Origin: Neobacillus sp. DY30
GTDB lineage: Bacteria; Bacillota; Bacilli; Bacillales; Cytobacillaceae
Direction: 5' to 3'
Assembly (NCBI RefSeq): GCF_030123065.1
Contig: NZ_CP126093.1
Coordinates: forward strand, 1,926,001 to 1,990,000
Length of the DNA stretch: 64,000 nt
This document shows, in pieces, positions 15,912-24,541 of this stretch. Position numbers and translations under genes: made by a program. The notes under the pieces were generated by a model. The model did no database searches. It was not told where the DNA came from and worked only from the letters and a program-made list of their open reading frames with translations. The number at the start of each line of letters is the position of its first letter. Positions within the stretch are counted from its first letter, which is position 1.

Positions 15912-17202
15912 TGAAATGATAGGGATCATCTTCATAATTATTATGTTTCTATTGCTAGCAATAAGAGTTCCTGTGGCAATTGCAATGGCAGTACCAGGGA
16001 TAGTTGGAATTTTGTATATGAGAGACTGGGTTGTTTTAGTAAACGTTATTGATTTAACAATTATGAAAAACTCACTAAGTTATACGATGACAACAATTGC
16101 CATGTTTGTCCTCATGGGAGAATTAATGAACTACTCAGGAATAAGCAATAGTTTGTATGACACCTTTAAAGTATGGTTTGGTAAACTTCGTGGTGGAATG
16201 GCATTGGCAACCGTTACTGCAGGTGCGATGTTTGCAGCCTCCTCTGGGTCAAGCATTGCTACAACCGCTTCATTAGGAACAATTGCCTCGAAAGAGATGA
16301 TAAAAAATAATTATAGTAAGGCTTTAACAAGTGGTTCCATAATCGCAGGTGGATCTTTAGGGATATTAATTCCACCTAGTACCTTTATGGTTATGTATGG
16401 TGTGTTAGCACAGCAGCATATTGGGAAACTCTTAATAGCCGGATTAATGCCTGGATTATTATTAACACTTCTTTATATTACTACAGTAGTAATCTATGTA
16501 AAAATAAATCCTAATGCCGCGGTGAAAGGGGAGGGAAGTACTTGGTCTAACCGATTTAAAAGTTTATCCAGCATCTTACCTATCGTAATACTGTTCACCT
16601 TTGTGATTGGCGGACTTTTTATTGGGTTATTTGGACCAACAGAAGCTGCAAGTATGGGAGCCTTAGGCGCAGTCATTATTGCGCTTATTAAGAGAAAGTT
16701 GACATTTAAGGTTATTTTCGGGGTGTTAGAGAAAACGATAAAAACAGTGGGTACCTTATTTGGTATCTTATTAGCAGCACTCATCTTAAATAGTTTTATT
16801 GTACAGTCCGGTTTACCAGCGTACCTGAATGATTTTTTAACAGGTTTAACATTAGCACCTGTTTATATCTTTATGATTATTGTTTTGATGTATATTATTT
16901 TAGGAGCGTTTATGGATGCAATGGCCGCTATGCTTGTTACGTTTCCGATTGTTTTGCCATTGATAGAAACATTGGGTTACGATCTTATTTGGTTTGGAGT
17001 AGTGATGTGTATATTAATGGAGTTAGCATTAATATCACCGCCAATTGGGATGAGCATATTTGTCTTAAATGGTGTAGCGCCAGATCTAGGCTTGAGGCAT
17101 ATTTATAAAGGGGCTTTAGCTTTTTCTATCCCTATTCTTGTGTTAATTATACTAATCTATATTTTCCCTGATATTGTCTTGCTCTTACCAAGTCATTTAT
17201 AG
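15904..17202 (+). CDS. dctM: TRAP transporter large permease subunit (DctM family)
   Basis: This 432-residue, strongly hydrophobic protein has the usual dozen or so membrane segments and the family landmarks AASSGSSIATTASLGTIA near 103-120, GGSLGILIPPST near 146-157 and FGPTEAASMGA near 240-250. It is the substrate-translocating subunit, driven by sodium or proton gradients. The ATG overlaps the end of dctQ. A hairpin at 17254-17283 ends the operon. Confidence 0.93.
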   Translation: MSSEMIGIIFIIIMFLLLAIRVPVAIAMAVPGIVGILYMRDWVVLVNVIDLTIMKNSLSYTMTTIAMFVLMGELMNYSGISNSLYDTFKVWFGKLRGGMALATVTAGAMFAASSGSSIATTASLGTIASKEMIKNNYSKALTSGSIIAGGSLGILIPPSTFMVMYGVLAQQHIGKLLIAGLMPGLLLTLLYITTVVIYVKINPNAAVKGEGSTWSNRFKSLSSILPIVILFTFVIGGLFIGLFGPTEAASMGALGAVIIALIKRKLTFKVIFGVLEKTIKTVGTLFGILLAALILNSFIVQSGLPAYLNDFLTGLTLAPVYIFMIIVLMYIILGAFMDAMAAMLVTFPIVLPLIETLGYDLIWFGVVMCILMELALISPPIGMSIFVLNGVAPDLGLRHIYKGALAFSIPILVLIILIYIFPDIVLLLPSHL

Positions 17203-17253
17203 CAGGGCAGTATCTTGAATATAGGATGAAAACTAAATAAAGAAAGAGAAATA

Positions 17254-17283
17254 ATGGCTTGTGAATCACACAAGTCATTTTCT
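17254..17283 (+). terminator. Terminator after dctM
   Basis: ATGGCTTGTG (17254-17263) pairs with CACAAGTCAT (17269-17278) with one G-T pair, followed by a T-rich run. Confidence 0.75.
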
Positions 17284-17369
17284 TCTGTTATAGCTGTTCA
17301 ATTTTCATAGTGATACAATGTAATGGTTGTATGGTTATTTAATACTGGAACAGCAGGGGGGGAGAATGG

Positions 17370-17987
17370 ATGGAGACGGAACAATTAAAAATTTTTGACG
17401 AAAACAGAAATCCTATAGGCATTGCTTCTCGCGAAGATGTACATAGACTTGGTTATTGGCACGAAACTTTTCATTGTTGGTTTATTAGCAAAGAAAAGGA
17501 AATGGATTATCTTTATTTACAACTTCGCAGTAAAACCAAAAAGGACTACCCAAATCTTTTGGATATTACAGTGGCTGGGCATTTATTGGCAAGCGAATCG
17601 GTTGAGGACGGTGTAAGGGAGATTAAGGAAGAGGTGGGGATTAACGTTCATATTAGGGAATTAATTCCACTAGGAGTCATCGACTATTGTGTAATGGATG
17701 GAGATTTTATTGATAAAGAATTCGCACATACTTTTCTGTATAAAAGTGAAAAAAACTTTAATGACTTTAACCTTCAAGAGGAAGTTGCTGGTATTGTAAA
17801 AGTGGAATTTAATGAATTTGTAGAACTTTGGTTAGGTGAAAGACAATTCATTACAGCAATTGGATATGAAGTAACTAAAGATGGGAATAAAATTTATTTT
17901 GAAGAGCTTGTCGGGAAGGAAAAATTTGTACCACATCAGGCTAAATTTTACAGTACCGTTCTTCAGAAAATAAAAGCACATATTTAA
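17370..17987 (+). CDS. NUDIX hydrolase
   Basis: The 205-residue protein contains a Nudix box in AGHLLASESVEDGVREIKEE (about residues 69-88) followed by VGI. The spacing between the first Glu and the REIKEE helix is one residue shorter than the textbook pattern. The N-terminus (KIFDENRNPIGIASREDVH) resembles the family of isopentenyl-isomerase-like Nudix proteins. The ATG follows a GGGGGGAGA ribosome site. It is a single gene with its own terminator, unrelated to the catabolic cluster. The nucleotide-diphosphate substrate is unknown. Confidence 0.88.
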   Translation: METEQLKIFDENRNPIGIASREDVHRLGYWHETFHCWFISKEKEMDYLYLQLRSKTKKDYPNLLDITVAGHLLASESVEDGVREIKEEVGINVHIRELIPLGVIDYCVMDGDFIDKEFAHTFLYKSEKNFNDFNLQEEVAGIVKVEFNEFVELWLGERQFITAIGYEVTKDGNKIYFEELVGKEKFVPHQAKFYSTVLQKIKAHI

Positions 17988-17999
17988 TTCTCCATCAGG

Positions 18000-18028
18000 G
18001 CGTTAATCTAAAAAGATTAACGCTTTTT
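18000..18028 (+). terminator. Terminator after the NUDIX gene
   Basis: GCGTTAATCT (18000-18009) pairs with AGATTAACGC (18014-18023), followed by TTTTT. It may also serve the convergent minus-strand gene. Confidence 0.9.
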
Positions 18029-18044
18029 GTGAGCTTTTATAGAA

Positions 18045-18428
18045 CTATTGTTGCAGCGGTTCTACAATTTGTTCGCCATTGATACCAACGTAAGTAGACT
18101 TTTTTTCAATAATATTTACGTTATAGGTTATAACTCCTGCAGCAGCCAGATCTCTAAGAAAGTCTAAAAAGGGAAGTGTAATGTTGGCGATGGCTTGTAT
18201 TGCCTGGTTTCTATTAAAATCATGCGAAATGACGAATTCCACTTGAGGGTCTGTTTTCACTTCAGAGTGCTCGCTTTTGTAGCCGGCTTGACCTGAAGCA
18301 ACATTGATCTCGTATTGAATGACCCCAATTTGAGACAATTCCTCCAAAAATTCAGCGAAGCTTGTTTTTCCTGTACTTCTTCTTTCGATTATTTTATGTA
18401 ACTCTTTTTCCGTTAGTTTATTAATCAT
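18045..18428 (-). CDS. Small DUF1398-like protein
   Basis: This 127-residue soluble protein starts after GGAGGAACC on the minus strand. It contains KTSFAEFLEELSQIGVIQYEINVASGQAGY near residues 20-49, resembling the YbcV/DUF1398 family, and a second half (FLDFLRDLAAAGVITYNVNI) that repeats the same pattern. This suggests an internal duplication. No catalytic residues are evident, and the function is unknown. The gene stands alone, flanked by repeats. Confidence 0.6.
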   Translation of the reverse strand: MINKLTEKELHKIIERRSTGKTSFAEFLEELSQIGVIQYEINVASGQAGYKSEHSEVKTDPQVEFVISHDFNRNQAIQAIANITLPFLDFLRDLAAAGVITYNVNIIEKKSTYVGINGEQIVEPLQQ

Positions 18429-18534
18429 GGTGGTTCCTCCGTCTAGGGTTTCTGCATATTTTTACCCAAAAGCAGGCTCCTATGCCTAAGTGAGTAATTC
18501 CAAATGGACATATGGGTGAAAATATAAAAGATGG

Positions 18535-18640
18535 AGAATCGTACCCGTGTGGTGAAATTTTAAGTAAAAAGAGTAACGATACTCGGAGTATCATGCCTAT
18601 GTGGGGGAGTTTTAAGGGAAAAAGGTAACATACTCGCTTC
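18535..18640. repeat. Two-unit 52-bp intergenic repeat, array C
   Basis: Two similar stretches occur with a 52-bp offset (TGTGG at 18548 and 18600, each followed by a TTTTAAG segment, AAAAAG, GTAAC and ATACTC). Between them is the palindrome GATACTC-G-GAGTATC (about 18579-18593). No convincing ORF lies here, although a stop-free frame exists on the minus strand. Confidence 0.45.
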
Positions 18641-18651
18641 AAATTAAATGA

Positions 18652-18684
18652 AAAAGGCCCAAAAGAATTAGGATTCTTTCGGGC
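18652..18684 (-). terminator. Terminator after the threonyl-tRNA synthetase gene (minus strand)
   Basis: Read on the minus strand, AGCCC-AAAGAA pairs with TTCTTT-GGGC and a CTTTTT run follows. It lies 12 bp past the stop codon. Confidence 0.8.
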
Positions 18685-18695
18685 TGAAGGATATT

Positions 18696-19907
18696 TTACC
18701 TAATAAGGTTCATTTCTTCCATGAACAGTTCAATAATTGCTTCAACGCTCAACACGCCAACGTTTCCTGCTTTTTTCTTTCTTACCGCTAAGCAATGGTT
18801 CTCAACCTCTTTATTACCAATCACAAGCATGTAAGGAATCTTTTGTTTTTCAGCCTCTCTAATCTTCAAACCCATCTTCTCATTCCTGTGATCAACTTCC
18901 ACTCGTATTCCCGCTGATTCAAGTTGAGATTTCACCTGTTCTGCGTACACAGAATGTGAATCAGCAATAGGGATTATTTTTGCTTGAACTGGTGACAGCC
19001 AAAGAGGAAATTCCCCAGCAAAGTGTTCAATTAAAATAGCCATGAACCGCTCCACTGAACCATATATGGCTCGATGAATCATAACCGGTTGGTGCAGTTT
19101 ATTATCTTCACCTACATACGAACAATTAAACTTTTTTGGCATTAGAAAATCCAGTTGGACTGTACCGCATTGCCAGCTTCTTCCGAGTGAATCGAGAATG
19201 TGAAAGTCAATTTTTGGGCCATAAAATGCACCATCACCTGGGTTTAATTGGTACTTAACACCTTTCCTTTGCAAAACGGATTCCAGGGCTGTTTCTGCTT
19301 GATCCCAAATTACTTCAGATCCCATGAATTCATCTGGACGAGTGGAAAGTTCAACCTTATAGTCAAAACCAAAATGAGAGTAAAACTCATCCACTATTTC
19401 AAGGACCTTATCTATTTCAGACTCAATCTGGTCAACCCGTACAAATAAATGGGCGTCATCTTGAGTAAAGGAACGAACGCGTAAAAGTCCATTTAAAGAA
19501 CCTGATAATTCATGCCTATGGACCAATCCTAGCTCTGCAAAGCGAATCGGCAATTCTCGGTAGCTTCTTCGTTTGCTGTTGAAAATTAAGATTGCTCCGG
19601 GACAATTCATTGGCTTAATCGCATAATTCTGTTCATCGACATTACTGAAATACATATTTTCATGGTAATGATCCCAGTGACCAGACTGTTCCCAAAGTTC
19701 CTGTTTCATCATGATAGGTGTTTTAATTTCCTGGTAGCCAGCCTTTTTGTGTTTTTTTCTCCATAGATTTTCAAGTTCATTTCGGACCACCATTCCGTTT
19801 GGTAAGAAAAAAGGCATTCCTGGCGCCTCTTCCATTGAAGTGAACAGTTCTAACTCCTGACCTAACTTTCTATGGTTTCTTTGATCTGCTTCTGATTGAA
19901 TAGACAT
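18696..19907 (-). CDS. Threonyl-tRNA synthetase lacking TGS and editing domains
   Basis: The 403-residue protein is the catalytic core plus anticodon-binding domain of class II ThrRS. Motif 2 is visible as HRHELSGSLNGLLRVRSFTQ, with the zinc ligand Cys in KPMNCPG and His in QDDAH, and motif 3 as HRAIYGSVERF. Full-length ThrRS has about 640 residues; about 235 N-terminal residues (TGS and editing domains) are absent. I chose ATG 19907, directly after AGGAGGAAGT. The upstream in-frame ATG at 19949 lies inside the leader terminator. The usual NCPGH motif reads NCPGA here. Two T-box leaders control it. It is probably a second, inducible or specialised synthetase beside a full-length ThrS elsewhere. 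Confidence 0.9.
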   Translation of the reverse strand: MSIQSEADQRNHRKLGQELELFTSMEEAPGMPFFLPNGMVVRNELENLWRKKHKKAGYQEIKTPIMMKQELWEQSGHWDHYHENMYFSNVDEQNYAIKPMNCPGAILIFNSKRRSYRELPIRFAELGLVHRHELSGSLNGLLRVRSFTQDDAHLFVRVDQIESEIDKVLEIVDEFYSHFGFDYKVELSTRPDEFMGSEVIWDQAETALESVLQRKGVKYQLNPGDGAFYGPKIDFHILDSLGRSWQCGTVQLDFLMPKKFNCSYVGEDNKLHQPVMIHRAIYGSVERFMAILIEHFAGEFPLWLSPVQAKIIPIADSHSVYAEQVKSQLESAGIRVEVDHRNEKMGLKIREAEKQKIPYMLVIGNKEVENHCLAVRKKKAGNVGVLSVEAIIELFMEEMNLIR

Positions 19908-19935
19908 GTTACTTCCTCCTAAATTTTTTGTATAT

Positions 19936-20180
19936 AAAAAAAAGACCACACTCTTCCCAATAATAGGGACGAGTGTGGTCGTGGTGCCACCCTAATTCCG
20001 TAAAGTATAGGCTACTTTACGCTCAAAAAGATAACGGATTACCCGAATATAGATACTTTGATTTCCCTATAATAGCTCCAAGGTGGTAAATCATTTCGGT
20101 TTTCTACAGGGCTTTCAGCCGGTGACCCTGTTCTCTGATAAAGAAAATGTACGAACGATTCATGTCCTCTTCAACGCTGG
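19936..20180 (-). ncRNA. T-box leader, gene-proximal copy (Thr)
   Basis: On the minus strand the T-box sequence AGGGTGGCACCACG occupies 19980-19993. It is followed by a terminator stem (about 19944-19980, arms GACCACACTC and GAGTGTGGTC) and a T-run at 19936-19942. Upstream lies the stem I region, with an AGAGAACAGGG stretch and a sequence containing two ACC (Thr) triplets at 20082-20087, the probable specifier. Uncharged tRNA-Thr would stabilise the antiterminator and permit transcription of the synthetase. Confidence 0.93.
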
Positions 20181-20195
20181 ATTATATAATTTTTA

Positions 20196-20465
20196 AATAA
20201 AAAAGACCACACCCTCCCCAATAATAGGGACGAGTGTGGTCGTGGTGCCACCCTAATTCCGTAAAGTATACGAAACAGCATACCTTACGCTCAAAAAGAT
20301 AACGGATTTACCGATTATAGATACTGTGATTCCCTATAATAGCTCCAAGGTGGTAAATCAATTCGTTTTTCTACAGGGCTTTCAGCCGGTGACCCTGTTC
20401 TCTGCAAAAGAAAATCTGCGAATGATTCATGTCCTTATCATTGCCTGAATTTGTAAATGAATGTT
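20196..20465 (-). ncRNA. T-box leader, distal copy (Thr)
   Basis: This second leader is largely identical to the proximal one: T-box motif at 20241-20254, terminator stem 20205-20241 with a T-rich run at 20196-20204, and the same ACC-containing specifier region (near 20350-20360). Both leaders must antiterminate for read-through, giving a steeper response to threonyl-tRNA shortage, as known for the multiple T-boxes of B. subtilis thrZ. Confidence 0.93.
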
Positions 20466-20471
20466 GAAGAA

Positions 20472-20500
20472 ATAATATTATAATTTTTTCAGTACGTCAA
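20472..20500 (-). promoter_or_regulatory. Sigma-A promoter of the T-box/ThrRS unit
   Basis: On the minus strand, TTGACG (20495-20500) and TATTAT (20472-20477) are separated by exactly 17 bp. Transcription would begin near 20465, at the 5' end of the distal T-box. Confidence 0.8.
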
Positions 20501-20523
20501 TAGTAAAATGCCTATTTTTGTAA

Positions 20524-23094
20524 TTAATTATTTATTCTTTCCCACATTCCAACTAATAATTCAGCTTTGTGTGATAAGTTTAATCTAGCGTTATCAGAAA
20601 GGTTAGCTGCGTTTGTGGTTTCGCTAAGTTCAGATTTAAATTTCTCCATAAATTTCAACGCCTGTTCCACAGAACCTTTTTCAAATTGGTGATTCGCTTG
20701 TCTGAGTGTATTTTCTAATTTGGCAGCTAACGGTCCAGTTAATTCTCCATTGGCTTGATAATCAGACATCGCTCCTTCTAACACTGACAATACACCAGGT
20801 GTGGAAAAGCTTGGGACGGGAACATTTGCCCATTTTGTATCCGAACCAAAGTAGAAGCTTGTATAGGATGGCTGATTATAAGTGGTACTTTGTCTTGCTA
20901 CTTCGGCACGATATTGAGCATCGTGCATTAACGTATACAATTTGTGGTTTGTCACCTCAGTATTCGTGTAAATACGAATGGCTGAACTATCCGCAGTTCT
21001 TACTAAAAGTTCTTCTCTCCAGTCTCCAAAAATATCTGCCACTAAACTTGGGTTGCCCTTTGTACCATTATTAGATCTTGTACCTTCAGCTGTAAGAGCT
21101 CTGCCTTTTTGCCAGTCTTCAATAGTGATATCGGCATTACCTGAACCATCTACAATTTGAGTGGTCATATCAGATGCCCATTTAATATTCATGTTCGTAC
21201 CTGGAGCGGCAGATGAAATTTTTTGGCCGGCTGCTGTCCATAATCCAACCCCTGTATTAGCCCACGTTTCTAAACCAGGCTTGGATGGATCAATATCACC
21301 AACCATTCCGCGGCCAGTATCCTTGCCCGTATAGCCTCCATAAATAATCTCACCTGTTTTTGCATCCCGTAATGAATAACCGTACGGTGCCCATGCTCCG
21401 CCTTCGTGCACCATAAATATCTCCATTCCAGGCCTGTTCGGATCAATATCCGTTACATGCATCGCATCACCATGGCCAAGTCTAGCCGTGGTACCAGGTG
21501 CTCCACTTTCTGCCGGCATGGTATCCATTGAACTGTATAATAAAGAGCCATCATCATCAATGGTCGCACTGCCATAAACGATTTCTTGTTTTCCATCGCC
21601 ATCAACATCTGCAGCACTTAGGGAGTGTGCACCTTGTGTGGTAAGAGTGCCATATTCCGGATCTGTTCCGTCTCGTCCATGCGGACTATCATTAAATGGA
21701 TTGGTCATGGGTGTCCAACCGCTGTCAATGGCCCAGTTTTCCTTCAGGTTTTTTCCATCCCAGCTATATGTAACGAGATTGGATCTTGTATAATAGCCGC
21801 GTGCAAACACAGCAAATGGTTTGTCACCATCTAGGTAGGCGACATTTGCAAGGAAACGATCGACCCGGTTGCCCGGTTCAATTCTAGCCATGGCATAGTC
21901 CCCCCACATAAGACCATCATCATGTCGAGCCGGTTTATAATCGATTGTATCCATTTCTTCGCCTGTTTCCCCATTAAATAAGGTTAAATACTCTGGACCT
22001 TCTAAAATAAATCCTTCGAATGCCCGCAGATTATTTCTTGTACTTCGAGAAGGTGCATATACATCCATGAAATAATCGGTTAGTTTTTCGGCATCTTCTT
22101 TTGTTAATGGATAGCTATATTGTTGTTCAATTCCAAATGCTTCTTCAACTGTACTTGGCCAATTTCCATTTACTACTTCTTCATGCTGATGCCAGCCCAT
22201 AAAAATGTTAACCATATGATTATAATAATCTTCGCTGCTCATCCGGTAATCATCTTCATTACTATATCCAGCATCGATATCCTTTTGCAGAAGGGTAATA
22301 AATTCTTCAGATGTAACAGTTCCATTCTTATCAAACTTGATAACCTTGGTTCCCGGGGCGGTTTTGAACATAATTTCAGATTTGCCGTCACCATCAAAAT
22401 CATAAACTAAGAACTGTGTATAGTGTGCACCAGAGCGGATATTTACTCCTAAATCTATTCGATATAACAGAGTTCCATCAGACTTATAACAATCAATATA
22501 AGTGTTACCAGTGTATCCTACTTGTGAAACGTCCTTGGAGTTGGAAGGATCCCACTTAACAAAATACTCATATTTACCGTCTCCATCAACGTCACCGACA
22601 CTCATATCATTAGCGGAATAGGTATAATACTCACCTGCAGGGGTAACTCCATCTGCCGGCTTTTGTAACTGTAAATCAACATATGATTGCTTCCAAGGTG
22701 ATATGGAAGCACTTTGATCAAGCTCCTTTCCATTTAAGACGGAGCGTACATAATAGCGGGAATTGGATTTACCATTTTGATCGACAAAGTTGGTGCTGTC
22801 TTCAACTGTTGCAATCTTTTTCCCATCACGGTATACATTGAAGTTTACCCCAGTTAAACCAGTTTCAGAGTAACCTGTGACTTCATTTGCTAACAATCTC
22901 CAGCTTAGGAATACACCCTGTGATGTAGGTGCTGCAACTAAACCTCTGTCAAGATACTCTAATTGGATGCCTGGAAGATTGCTAGTAACATTGTTTTTCT
23001 GAATTCCGACAGCAGATACACCCGAAACACCTGTTAAGAGCAGGGGCAAAGTAATTGCGGTAGAAAGGACTTTTTTTGTAAAATTTTTCTTCAA
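20524..23094 (-). CDS. Secreted rhamnogalacturonan lyase, polysaccharide lyase family 11 (YesW-like)
   Basis: The 856-residue protein begins with a Sec signal peptide (KKNFTKK, hydrophobic core, cleavage probably after VSA near residue 29). PL11 features follow: LEYLDRGLVAAPTSQGVFLSWRLL, repeated calcium-binding DxDGDGKxE motifs of the beta-propeller (near 163, 241 and 497), and a WGDYAMARIEPGNRVDRFLA stretch. A 90-residue C-terminal helical extension (from about 765) is not part of the catalytic fold and may be a FIVAR-type module. It cleaves the RG-I backbone outside the cell. The start is TTG, nine bases after AAGGAGG. A cre-like site overlaps its promoter. Confidence 0.9.
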   Translation of the reverse strand: MKKNFTKKVLSTAITLPLLLTGVSGVSAVGIQKNNVTSNLPGIQLEYLDRGLVAAPTSQGVFLSWRLLANEVTGYSETGLTGVNFNVYRDGKKIATVEDSTNFVDQNGKSNSRYYVRSVLNGKELDQSASISPWKQSYVDLQLQKPADGVTPAGEYYTYSANDMSVGDVDGDGKYEYFVKWDPSNSKDVSQVGYTGNTYIDCYKSDGTLLYRIDLGVNIRSGAHYTQFLVYDFDGDGKSEIMFKTAPGTKVIKFDKNGTVTSEEFITLLQKDIDAGYSNEDDYRMSSEDYYNHMVNIFMGWHQHEEVVNGNWPSTVEEAFGIEQQYSYPLTKEDAEKLTDYFMDVYAPSRSTRNNLRAFEGFILEGPEYLTLFNGETGEEMDTIDYKPARHDDGLMWGDYAMARIEPGNRVDRFLANVAYLDGDKPFAVFARGYYTRSNLVTYSWDGKNLKENWAIDSGWTPMTNPFNDSPHGRDGTDPEYGTLTTQGAHSLSAADVDGDGKQEIVYGSATIDDDGSLLYSSMDTMPAESGAPGTTARLGHGDAMHVTDIDPNRPGMEIFMVHEGGAWAPYGYSLRDAKTGEIIYGGYTGKDTGRGMVGDIDPSKPGLETWANTGVGLWTAAGQKISSAAPGTNMNIKWASDMTTQIVDGSGNADITIEDWQKGRALTAEGTRSNNGTKGNPSLVADIFGDWREELLVRTADSSAIRIYTNTEVTNHKLYTLMHDAQYRAEVARQSTTYNQPSYTSFYFGSDTKWANVPVPSFSTPGVLSVLEGAMSDYQANGELTGPLAAKLENTLRQANHQFEKGSVEQALKFMEKFKSELSETTNAANLSDNARLNLSHKAELLVGMWERINN

Positions 23095-23125
23095 ATTTGG
23101 CTTCCTCCTTATTGTTGATTAGTGA

Positions 23126-23139
23126 TGTACACGCTTACA
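23126..23139. promoter_or_regulatory. cre-like site in the PL11 promoter
   Basis: TGTACACGCTTACA matches the CcpA consensus TGWNANCGNTNWCA with one deviation (position 5). It lies just downstream of a possible minus-strand -10 box (23145-23150), where CcpA binding would block transcription. Confidence 0.6.
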
Positions 23140-23144
23140 AAAGA

Positions 23145-23173
23145 ATTTTATTTTAAATATTCTGAACAATAAA
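23145..23173 (-). promoter_or_regulatory. Possible promoter of the PL11 gene
   Basis: On the minus strand, TTTATT (23168-23173) and TAAAAT (23145-23150) are separated by 17 bp. The weak -35 box fits an activator-dependent promoter. The rest of the 336-bp divergent gap (23095-23430) is AT-rich without other clear sites. Confidence 0.4.
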
Positions 23174-23365
23174 TTTAATAATCAGTTCTTTTTAATAAAA
23201 AAACAGTGCTATCTTGTAATAAAAATTACAGTTTAAGTCTATTTACACAGCCTAAATGACCTATTATTCTACTATCTGGTATGAAGAGTACCTCAAATCT
23301 AACAAATCACTGTTTTTTAATAAATAAAAACTGAATTTTAAATTAAATCCGAAAAATAGTTAAAA

Positions 23366-23371
23366 TATAAT
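23366..23371 (+). promoter_or_regulatory. -10 box upstream of the first GH105 gene
   Basis: A perfect TATAAT lies 60 bp before the gene, with no good -35 box at the expected distance. This suggests dependence on an activator, such as the AraC-type regulator encoded downstream. Confidence 0.4.
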
Positions 23372-23430
23372 GAAACAGTATATACTAGGAATCTTTTAAT
23401 AAATGTTGCTAACGAGGAGGAATTCATACA

Positions 23431-24516
23431 ATGCATAGACCAGAAATTGAACAAAAAATTGAGCTCCTAATTGATAATTTAATTAACCTAAATGATCCTG
23501 ATGGGAAATACGCGATCCCTCTTTCGGATGGAAGAAAAATTGATAATAAGAGTTTTAACTATTGGGAATGGACAGCCGGAGTAGGCCTTTATGGAATGAT
23601 GAAATATTATAAATTAACCAAAAAAGAAGAAGTATTAAACATTATTGTAAGGTGGTTTGATGATCATTTTAAAGAACATCCTGTCGAAAAAAATGTAAAC
23701 ACGATGGTACAAATGTTAACGCTTGCATATTTGTATGAAGAAACAGGCAATCCAACGTACCTGCCTTATTTAGAAACCTGGGGTGACTGGCTTTATCACG
23801 ATATGCCAAGAACAAAGGATGGTGGAATCCAGCACGTTGTTTTTGGAAATGAAAATTACCAGCAATTATGGGATGACACCTTAATGATGAGTGTTTTGCC
23901 TTTAACTAAGATTGGTTTATTGCTAGATAAGCCGGAATATATAGAAGAGGCAAAAAAACAATTTTTAATACATATTAAATACTTATTTGATAAGAAAACG
24001 GGATTGTGGTTCCATGGCTGGACCTTCGAAGGCAATCACAATTTTGCGGAAGCATTGTGGGGTCGCGGGAACTCATGGATTACGATTGCCATTCCCGAAT
24101 TTTTAGATTTAGTAGAACTCCCTGAGAATGACCCAGTACGACAAGTGTTGATTGATACACTCGAAAGGCAATTAGAAGCATTGGAAACATGCCAAAATGA
24201 AAACGGTTTATGGCATACCTTGCTGCTTGATCCAACATCGTATGTCGAGGCATCTTGTACGGCTGGTTTTGCCTTTGGAACATTAAGAAGTGTCCGTAAA
24301 CGCTATGTCGACAAAAAATACATCAATATGGGAGTAAAGGCAATAAAGGCTGTGATTGAAAATATTGATGAAACTGGTGAATTGCAGCATGTTTCTGCTG
24401 GAACGGCAATGGGGGAAACACAAGATTTTTACAAACAAATTCCTGTTACGGCCATGCCTTATGGACAATCAATGGCGATACTCTCATTAGTTGAATACCT
24501 GTATCACAGAATATAA
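23431..24516 (+). CDS. Unsaturated rhamnogalacturonyl hydrolase, GH105 (YteR/YesR-like), first copy
   Basis: The 361-residue cytosolic protein has the (alpha/alpha)6-barrel signatures of GH105: NYWEWTAGVGLYGMMKYY near 44-61, LWDDTLMM with the likely catalytic Asp148/149, and ALWGRGNSWI near 207-217. GH105 enzymes hydrate the unsaturated galacturonic acid at the non-reducing end of RG disaccharides left by PL11, releasing rhamnose and a keto-uronate. It has no signal peptide, consistent with action after import. The ATG follows CGAGGAGGA. It heads a run of co-directional glycan genes and is divergent from the lyase gene. Confidence 0.92.
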   Translation: MHRPEIEQKIELLIDNLINLNDPDGKYAIPLSDGRKIDNKSFNYWEWTAGVGLYGMMKYYKLTKKEEVLNIIVRWFDDHFKEHPVEKNVNTMVQMLTLAYLYEETGNPTYLPYLETWGDWLYHDMPRTKDGGIQHVVFGNENYQQLWDDTLMMSVLPLTKIGLLLDKPEYIEEAKKQFLIHIKYLFDKKTGLWFHGWTFEGNHNFAEALWGRGNSWITIAIPEFLDLVELPENDPVRQVLIDTLERQLEALETCQNENGLWHTLLLDPTSYVEASCTAGFAFGTLRSVRKRYVDKKYINMGVKAIKAVIENIDETGELQHVSAGTAMGETQDFYKQIPVTAMPYGQSMAILSLVEYLYHRI

Positions 24517-24541
24517 GAATAAGAGATATCGGGGGAAGACC

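Noticed and set aside
19908..19949. N-terminal extension of the ThrRS starting at 19949
   Set aside because: The upstream ATG lies within the leader terminator region, and AGGAGGAAGT fits ATG 19907.
19936..20465. Two long near-identical direct repeats that might be an insertion element or duplicated mobile DNA
   Set aside because: Each copy contains a full T-box sequence, terminator and specifier region, so they are tandem T-box leaders.
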